Shown: piece by piece, positions 29,360-35,501 of the stretch
Numbering within the stretch: position 1 is the stretch's first letter
How the letters are laid out: each line of letters starts with the position of its first letter
The notes under the pieces: generated by a model
The model's input: the letters and a program-made list of their open reading frames with translations, nothing else
Databases searched by the model: none
Told to the model about the DNA's origin: nothing
Translations under genes and position numbers: made by a program
Source of the DNA: Phytophthora sp. 'mugwort'
Lineage: Eukaryota; Oomycota; Peronosporomycetes; Peronosporales; Peronosporaceae
DNA: 35,501 bases
NCBI GenBank assembly: GCA_033558025.1
Contig: JAUCEF010000138.1
Coordinates: 1 to 35,501 of the forward strand
Direction of reading: 5' to 3'

Positions 29360-29382
29360 ACAAAATTTTTTGTTTAATAAAA
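29351..29382 (+). terminator. Hairpin at the nad4 3' end, arm B
   Basis: A 15-bp stem with a 2-base loop covers the nad4 stop codon and ends one base before trnE. It is a probable 3'-end or processing structure; the same structure is in arm A. Confidence 0.5.
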
Positions 29383-29383
29383 A

Positions 29384-29455
29384 GCCCTTTTAGTCTAATG
29401 GTTAGGACATTACCTTTTCACGGTAAAAATACGAGTTCAATTCTCGTAAAGGGTA
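29384..29455 (+). tRNA. trnE(ttc): tRNA-Glu (TTC), arm B
   Basis: This is the identical mirror of the arm A gene: acceptor GCCCTTT/AAAGGGT, anticodon loop TTTTCAC. Confidence 0.95.
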
Positions 29456-29534
29456 TAAAAAATATATATTTGATATATTTTGGTAATTATAATAATTTAT
29501 AATTATTAAATAATATGATAATTTAATAACCTCT

Positions 29535-31064
29535 ATGGCTATTGAATTATCATATATACTGGAATCAAATATTAAAAAATATAAAGATGAAAAAAGTTTA
29601 CAAGAAACAGGTATTGTTCTTTCAATGAGTGATGGTATTGCAAGATGTTATGGTTTAACTAAAATTCAAGCAGGTGAAATGGTTGAATTTAATAATGGTA
29701 ATATTAAAGGAATGGCTTTAAATTTAGAACCTGATGTTGTTGGTGTTGTTGTTTTTAGTAATGATAGAGAAATTCAAGAAGGTAATTTTGTACGAAGAAC
29801 TGGATCTATTGTTAGTGTACCTGTAGGACCTGAAGTATTAGGTAGAGTAGTTGATGCTTTAGGACAACCCATTGATGGTAAAGGTCAAATTAACAGTAAA
29901 TTAGAAAGTAGAGTTGAAGTTAAAGCTCCAGGTATTATGCCTAGAGAAAGTGTTAAACAACCTGTACAAACAGGTTTAAAAGCTGTAGATAGTTTAATTC
30001 CTATTGGTCGTGGTCAAAGGGAATTAATTATTGGTGATAGACAAACAGGTAAAACATCTATTGCTATTGATACTATAATTAATCAAAGAGAACCTCATTT
30101 AAAAAAAGATATAAATAATCAATTATATTGTATTTATGTAGGTGTTGGTCAAAAAAGATCAACAATTGCTGAATTAACAAAAACTTTAGAAGAAAAAAAT
30201 GCAATGTTTTTTTCTGTTATTGTAGCGGCTACTGCTTCAGATTCAGCACCCTTACAATATTTAGCTCCATATACTGGTTGTGCTTTAGGTGAATATTTTA
30301 GAGATAATGGTAAACATGCTGTTATTTTCTATGATGATTTATCAAAACAAGCGGTAGCTTATAGACAAATGTCTTTATTATTAAGAAGACCTCCAGGTAG
30401 AGAAGCTTATCCTGGAGATGTTTTTTATTTACACTCTCGTTTATTAGAAAGAGCTGCTAAAATGAATAAAAAAATTGGTGGTGGTTCATTAACCGCATTA
30501 CCTATTATTGAAACACAAGCTGGAGATGTTTCTGCTTATATTCCAACAAATGTTATTTCAATTACTGATGGACAAATTTTTTTAGAAACAGAATTATTTA
30601 ATGAAGGTCAAAGACCTGCAATTAGTGTTGGATTATCTGTAAGTCGTGTTGGTTCTTCTGCACAAATTAAAGCTATGAAACAAATTGCTGGTACAATGAA
30701 ATTAGAATTAGCACAATTTAGAGAAGTACAAGCATTTGCTCAATTTGGTTCTGATTTAGATGCTACAACTCAACAACAATTAAATAGAGGGATTAGATTA
30801 ACAGAAATGTTAAAACAAGGTTTAAATATACCGTTATCTGTTGAAAATCAAATTGTAATTATTTATTTAGGTGTACGTGGTTTCTTAGATAAAATTGCTG
30901 TTGATAAAATTTCAAGTTTTGAAATTAGTTGGTTAAATTTTATAAAAAATAATCATTTTAATATTTTAGAAGAAATCTTAAATAAAAAAGAAATATCTAA
31001 AGAATTAGAAAAAAAACTTAATATTTTAGCAACAAATTTTACTAATAATTTTATTACAAAATAA
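29535..31064 (+). CDS. atp1: ATP synthase F1 subunit alpha, complete copy
   Basis: This is the complete 509-residue alpha subunit of the F1 head. Walker A GDRQTGKT is at residues 167-174, followed by [31 protein letters not shown] and the family signature [17 protein letters not shown]. The start and leader match arm A. The visible repeat ends within this gene at base 30855 only because the window begins there, so the last 70 or so codons have no second copy in view. The stop codon is enclosed in a long hairpin, and nad5 starts about 200 bases on. Confidence 0.98.
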   Translation: MAIELSYILESNIKKYKDEKSLQETGIVLSMSDGIARCYGLTKIQAGEMVEFNNGNIKGMALNLEPDVVGVVVFSNDREIQEGNFVRRTGSIVSVPVGPEVLGRVVDALGQPIDGKGQINSKLESRVEVKAPGIMPRESVKQPVQTGLKAVDSLIPIGRGQRELIIGDRQTGKTSIAIDTIINQREPHLKKDINNQLYCIYVGVGQKRSTIAELTKTLEEKNAMFFSVIVAATASDSAPLQYLAPYTGCALGEYFRDNGKHAVIFYDDLSKQAVAYRQMSLLLRRPPGREAYPGDVFYLHSRLLERAAKMNKKIGGGSLTALPIIETQAGDVSAYIPTNVISITDGQIFLETELFNEGQRPAISVGLSVSRVGSSAQIKAMKQIAGTMKLELAQFREVQAFAQFGSDLDATTQQQLNRGIRLTEMLKQGLNIPLSVENQIVIIYLGVRGFLDKIAVDKISSFEISWLNFIKNNHFNILEEILNKKEISKELEKKLNILATNFTNNFITK

Positions 31065-31109
31065 TATAATTATTTTTTATTAATAAAAAATAATTATAAT
31101 ATTTTGTAA
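31054..31109 (+). terminator. Long hairpin covering the atp1 stop codon
   Basis: A 34-base perfect palindrome (31065-31098) is extended on both sides by about 10 more pairs with one mismatch. This gives a stem of nearly 28 pairs that includes the last codons of atp1. It is the strongest secondary structure seen outside the palindrome axis and probably defines the atp1 3' end. Confidence 0.5.
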
Positions 31110-31132
31110 ATAAAACATAACAGATAAAAATT

Positions 31133-31158
31133 AATTATTTTCTATATAGAAAATAATT
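31133..31158. repeat. 26-base perfect palindrome between atp1 and nad5
   Basis: The block centred on CTATATAG is fully self-complementary and lies 24 bases after the atp1 hairpin. The role is unknown; it may be part of the same 3'-end or a start region for nad5. Confidence 0.4.
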
Positions 31159-31194
31159 TTAAATATTATTCTAATATTAATTTTTTAAAAAATA

Positions 31195-31208
31195 TTTATT
31201 CTTTAAGA
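31195..31208 (+). promoter_or_regulatory. TTTATTCTTTAAGA motif upstream of nad5
   Basis: This is an exact copy of the 14-base block found upstream of atp9, here 59 bases before the nad5 ATG. A function is not established. Confidence 0.3.
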
Positions 31209-31267
31209 AGAATTATTTTAAAATTATTATTATATTTTTAAATAATTTAAATTTATTTTATTCTATT

Positions 31268-33250
31268 ATGTTATTATTAACTTTAATTTTTTTACCTTTT
31301 TTAGGTTCAGTAGCTTCTGGATTATTTGGTTTTTATATTGGCCGTAAAGGTTCTGTATTTATAACCACATTAACAACTTTTTTAAGTTGTCTTTTTTCAT
31401 TTATTATTATATATAATTCAATTACAAATGAATATGAGTATATTATTTATATTTCAAATTGGATTAATAGTGGTTTATTTAATTGTAATTGGTGTTTTTT
31501 ATTTGATAGTTTAACTATGATAATGTTAATTGTTGTAACAAGTATTTCAACTTTAGTTCATTTATATTCTTCTAAATATATGGATCATGATCCACATTTA
31601 TCTAGATTTATGTCATATTTATCACTATTTACTTTTTTTATGATTATATTAGTTACAGGTGATAATTTTATGCAAATGTTTGTTGGATGGGAAGGTGTTG
31701 GTTTTTGTTCATATTTATTAATTAATTTTTGGTTTACACGTTTACAAGCGAATAAAGCAGCTATAAAAGCTATGTTAGTTAATCGAATTAGTGATTTAAT
31801 CTTATTATTAGGTGTATTAACTGTTTTTTATAATATTAGAACTATTGAATATTTTAGTACATTTGCAGCAATTTCTATTGTTAAAGATTTTAAATTTATT
31901 TTTTTTAATTATATTTTAAGTATTATTGATGTTGCGTGTATTTTAATTTTTATAGGTGCTATGGGTAAATCTGCTCAAATTTTTTTACATTTATGGTTAC
32001 CCGATGCTATGGAAGGACCTACGCCGGTTTCGGCATTAATCCATGCAGCGACTATGGTAACTGCTGGTGTTTATTTAATTGCACGTTGTTCACCAATGTT
32101 TGAATATTCAATGTTTTCTTTAAAAGTTATTACAATTATTGGAGCTTCTACAGCCTTTTTCTCAAGTACAATTGGTCTAGTACAAAATGATTTTAAAAAA
32201 TAGTTGCCTATTCTACTTGTAGTCAATTAGGTTATATGTTTTTTGCTTGTGGATTATCAAATTATCCTTTAGCTATTTTTCATTTATCAAATCATGCATA
32301 TTTTAAAGCATTATTATTTTTATGTTCCGGTGCTGTAATTCATGCTATGGGTGATGAACAAGATATAAGAAAAATGGGTGGTTTAAGAAGAATTTTACCT
32401 TTTACTTATATAATGTTTTTAATAGGTTCATTATCTTTAATGGGTTTTCCTTTTTTAACTGGTTTTTATTCTAAAGATTTAATATTAGAAGTTGCATTTT
32501 CAAGTTTTAGTGAAACAGGTCATTTTGCTTATTGGTTGGGTACTATTGGTGCATTTTTTACGGCATTCTATTCAACACGTTTATTATTTTTTGCTTTTTT
32601 AAGTGAAACTAATGCTATAAAAATGTTATTAAAAATGCACATGATGTTCCATTAGAAATGGGTATTCCTTTAGGAGTTTTAGCATTTGGTAGTATTTTTA
32701 TAGGTTATATTTCTAAAGATATGTTTGTTGGGTTAGGTTCAAATTTTTGGAATAACTCAATTTATATAAATCCATTTAATAATCAAATGATTGATGCTGA
32801 ATTTTTACCAACATTTTTAAATTATTACCTGTTATTTTAAGTTTTTGTGGCTTATTTTGTGCCTTTTATTTATATTTTTTTAAATTTAGATTTTTATATA
32901 ACTTAAAAATTTCAAAATATGGTCTTTATTTTTATAATTTTTTAAATAGAAAATGGTATTTTGATAAAATTTATTATGAATTTATTAATCAATATATATT
33001 AAAAGTTGGTTATAATGTAACATATAAAATGATTGATAAAGGTTTAATTGAAATGTGTGGTCCTTTTGGTTTAATAACCGTTTTTTCTTTCTTAAGTCAA
33101 AAAATAATTTTATTACAAACAGGTTATATTTATCACTATTCATTATTAATGTTAATTAGCATTATTTGTTTAATAAATATTATTTTTTTTTCTATTATTT
33201 ATTTTTTTAATATTATTACTATTTTATTATTTTTATTTATTTTTTATTAA
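31268..33250 (+). CDS. nad5: NADH dehydrogenase subunit 5 (three one-base deletions)
   Basis: This is the largest pump subunit of complex I, with an expected length of about 661 residues, the usual size. Conserved parts are [42 protein letters not shown] and [20 protein letters not shown]. The reading frame breaks at three places, near 32195-32200 (A run), 32616 and 32820. At each, one missing base moves the frame, and the conserved protein continues in the next frame with no loss of sequence. No second copy is in view to compare. The pattern matches the errors seen between the arms, so a functional gene is likely. Confidence 0.93.
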
Positions 33251-33273
33251 TTAAATAAAAATAATAAAATATG

Positions 33274-33287
33274 TATCTTTTAAGATA
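33274..33287 (+). promoter_or_regulatory. TATCTTTTAAGATA inverted repeat upstream of nad6
   Basis: A six-base stem with a two-base loop lies 31 bases before the nad6 ATG. The surrounding 20 bases match the start of rps10 (AAAATATGTATCTTTTAAGA) and resemble the block upstream of atp9 and nad5. The role is unknown. Confidence 0.3.
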
Positions 33288-33318
33288 TAATTATAAATTT
33301 ATATAATTTAAATACATT

Positions 33319-34029
33319 ATGGATTTCGAAACAATTTTCTTTTATACTTTTTCAACTATAGCTTTAACTTCAGCTATATTTGTAATATATTCTACAAATA
33401 CAATATATTCTGCATTTTTTTTAATATTAGTTTTTACTAATTCAACTGGATTATTATTAATTTCTGAAATTGAATTTTTATCAATAATGTTAATTATTAT
33501 TTATGTAGGAGCTATTACTGTATTATTTTTATTTGTTATTATGATGCTAGATGTTAATGTTTTAATTGATAAAAATAAAATAAAAAATAATTTTGGTTAT
33601 TTACCAATTATTTTTTTAATTAGTTTTATTTTTTTTTTAGAAACGTTTGTTATGTTTAGTAAAGTTTTTACATCATATTACCATTTAATAAATAATTCTT
33701 TTTTTACTCAAAAAGTAAATACTTTATTTTTTTTTCACGATAGTATGAAAGGTACTTTTGAAATATTTGTTGATGTCAAACCCTTTTTAAAAAATTTTAT
33801 CTATCAATTAGATACTATTACAAATATTGAAACAATTGGACAAATTTTATATAGTTATTATGCTTTTTTTTTTTTAGTTGCAGGTATTATATTATTAATA
33901 GCTTTAATAGGAGCGGTTACTTTAACTAAAAAGGAAAAAAAAAAATTTTTAAAACAAAATATTTATAAACAACTTTCACGAGATGCATTAAAAGCTATTT
34001 TTAATGTATATTCAGATAAAACTGTTTAA
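33319..34029 (+). CDS. nad6: NADH dehydrogenase subunit 6
   Basis: This is a complex I membrane subunit of 236 residues, in the normal range for protists. The N-terminal helices include TNSTGLLLISEIEFLSIMLI and the conserved IIYVGAITVLFLFVIMMLDV (about residues 60-79), the pi-bulge region of Nad6. A longer loop follows, then a last helix with LIALIGAVTLTKKEKK. The ATG at 33319 begins MDFETIFFYTFS. The nad5-nad6-trnR order is shared with oomycetes. The stop is 17 bases before the tRNA. Confidence 0.95.
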   Translation: MDFETIFFYTFSTIALTSAIFVIYSTNTIYSAFFLILVFTNSTGLLLISEIEFLSIMLIIIYVGAITVLFLFVIMMLDVNVLIDKNKIKNNFGYLPIIFLISFIFFLETFVMFSKVFTSYYHLINNSFFTQKVNTLFFFHDSMKGTFEIFVDVKPFLKNFIYQLDTITNIETIGQILYSYYAFFFLVAGIILLIALIGAVTLTKKEKKKFLKQNIYKQLSRDALKAIFNVYSDKTV

Positions 34030-34046
34030 TTCTTAATAAAACTAAA

Positions 34047-34119
34047 ACAATCTTAACTTAATTGGTAGAGTATTAGCCTTCTAAGCTTTAAAATCTTGGT
34101 TCAAATCCAAGAGATTGTA
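34047..34119 (+). tRNA. trnR(tct): tRNA-Arg (TCT)
   Basis: Acceptor ACAATCT pairs perfectly with AGATTGT, and the discriminator is A. The loop CTTCTAA gives anticodon TCT. The T arm is CTTGG/CCAAG with loop TTCAAAT. The anticodon stem TTAGC/GCTTT has two T:T mismatches at the outer end, leaving three pairs. There is no second copy in view to test whether this is an error. Confidence 0.85.
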
Positions 34120-34530
34120 ATTAGTTTTATTTAAAAATTTCATTCTTAAAAAAAAAATAATTCAATTATTTTTATAATATAAATAATAAAATTTAAATTT
34201 TTTAAGAAATAATAAATTAAAAAAATCAATTTTTTTCAATAAATATTCTAAAAAATATAAGAAGAATGCGTTCACTTACAAATTTAATATAAATACAGAA
34301 TATTATTATTGCTAATTCTATAACTTTTAATCAAGATGGTTTAACATAAGTTATTGATGACATAAATATTTAAATAGATTAATTTTTATTAAATACTCAA
34401 TAACTAAAATTAAATTAATATCAACATAGTTATAATTTAAAATCACATAATTAGTTTTTAATTGGTAAAAATTTACATAATGTATATATTGTATATCTAG
34501 AAACCTATTTAACAAATTAAATAGGTTTTT
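34120..34530. other. 411-base stretch without a recognised gene
   Basis: This lies between trnR(TCT) and the convergent ORF that ends at 34531. Most of it is AT-rich with stops in every frame. The stretch 34255-34370 is less simple in sequence (GAAGAATGCGTTCACTTAC and a short open piece around 34295-34348), but I could not match it to a gene. It ends with the hairpin at 34501-34528. A gene relic, a reduced structural RNA or a control region are all possible. Confidence 0.5.
34501..34528 (-). terminator. Hairpin after the unrecognised ORF
   Basis: A perfect 12-bp stem (AAACCTATTTAA/TTAAATAGGTTT) with a four-base loop begins two bases after the ORF's stop codon on the minus strand. It is a T-rich run on the plus strand, so it could serve transcripts from either side. 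Confidence 0.55.
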
Positions 34531-34945
34531 TTAGCCATCTTCTTTAAAAATAGAAATTAAAATTTTAATTAAATGAGTCATCATTTTTTCAAATTCTTGT
34601 GGATTATCTTTTAATAAATGTCTTGGATGAATAGTTAGTTTTAATAATTCTAATAAATTTAATCCAGCCGCCCTTTTTTCAGGTTCACGTAACATTTTTA
34701 AAACAACTTGTTTTTATTTGATTGAAAGTTTCATCATCGACGATATTCCTTAAATCCTGTAATGCAGAAACTATTGGAAAATCGCTATTGAAATAAATTA
34801 AAAAAATAGTTAAACCTAAAATAAAAAAGGCACCTATTATAAATATTATATATTTTATATAATTTGATGTTTGTTCTTGTGATTCGTGTTTTTCAATATT
34901 ATTGTTGTCATTGTTTAAGTCTATTAAAATATTTTCGATATCCAT
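34531..34945 (-). CDS. Unrecognised ORF of about 137 codons, one transmembrane segment (one-base insertion)
   Basis: I do not recognise this protein. From the ATG at 34943-34945 it has an acidic, Asn-rich N-terminus of about 28 residues. One hydrophobic segment (about 31-52, IIFIIGAFFILGLTIFLIYF) follows, then a helical, charged C-terminal part. The frame breaks near 34709 in an A run. Removing one A leads directly into QVVLKMLREPEKRAAG and on to LISIFKEDG with a stop at 34531-34533, so the uninterrupted 86-codon reading is probably an error. Its sequence is more complex than nearby spacer and has several GC-richer codons, suggesting a real gene, possibly acquired. A hairpin follows it, and cox1 lies upstream on the same strand. 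Confidence 0.6.
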
Positions 34946-35186
34946 AATTATAATTTAAATTATTTTATTAATAATTAATTTGTTATTAATTAAATTTTTA
35001 TTTGATTTAATTTTTGAGATTTAATATTTTTTTTTATTTAAATTTTACTAATATTTTTTTCTCTTAAATAATATAAAAATTTTAAATTTTTATAAAACAC
35101 CGTAAAACGGTATTAATTAAATTAAAATTTTTAATATAATTATTAATAAAGATTAATTTAATTATTAATAATTATAAAAATTTTTT
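34946..35186. other. AT-rich spacer between cox1 and the unrecognised ORF
   Basis: These 241 bases have no gene that I can see. The only notable item is a small hairpin, ACCGTAAAACGGT (35099-35111), one of the few GC-containing structures here. It may mark the cox1 3' end. Confidence 0.5.

Positions 35187-35501
<315 letters not shown>

Noticed and set aside
34290..34350. Possible cox2 relic in the short open piece
   Set aside because: It lacks the CuA motif and any recognisable Cox2 order; similarity is not above chance.

Overview
The window is part of a very AT-rich protist mitochondrial genome. It encodes respiratory complex I subunits (nad1-nad7 with nad4L, nad9, nad11), cob, cox1 (3' end) and cox3, ATP synthase subunits (atp1, atp6, atp9), ribosomal proteins (rps7, rps10, rps12 and a probable uL10) and tRNAs. 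Mitochondrial atp1, nad7, nad9, nad11 and rps genes, the atp9-nad9 and nad5-nad6-trnR adjacencies, the standard genetic code (tryptophan is TGG; TGA appears only as the nad11 stop) and a large inverted repeat together suggest a stramenopile, perhaps oomycete-like. That placement is an inference from gene content and order, not a database match.

Layout: positions 1-15363 and 15500-30855 are two arms of one inverted repeat, nearly identical and meeting at a 136-bp axis with no gene-bearing spacer. Each arm carries atp1 (cut off by the window edge in arm A), trnE, nad4, trnH, a uL10-like gene and nad7 reading away from the axis. It then carries nad2, trnF, rps10, trnR(GCG), trnQ, trnI, trnV, rps12, rps7, cox3, atp6, trnD, nad3, atp9, nad9, cob, nad11, nad1 and nad4L reading toward the axis. 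A 115-bp AT-rich gap between nad7 and nad2 is the obvious place for a divergent promoter pair. The two long units therefore converge tail to tail at the axis. The repeat reaches the left window edge, so its outer limit in arm A is not visible.

Beyond position 30855 come the end of atp1, nad5, nad6 and trnR(TCT) on the plus strand. A 411-bp stretch with no recognised gene follows, then an unrecognised single-membrane-segment ORF (about 137 codons) and the 3' end of cox1, both on the minus strand.

The arms differ by at least 16 single-base insertions or deletions, mostly in homopolymers, and I noticed no substitutions. Each protein gene broken in one arm can be read through using the other arm. 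atp6 is broken in both arms, but at different places. This pattern looks like long-read consensus error rather than pseudogenes. The same kind of error explains three breaks in nad5 and one in the unrecognised ORF.

Points that error does not easily explain are: nad11 beginning at its second cysteine cluster, without its N-terminal iron-sulfur region or an ATG, in both arms; tandem copies of the nad4L 3' end on the palindrome axis; a 45-residue N-terminal extension of cox3; the uL10 candidate; and T:T mismatches in the trnH acceptor stem in both arms. No rRNA, cox2, intron, CRISPR array or mobile element was found.
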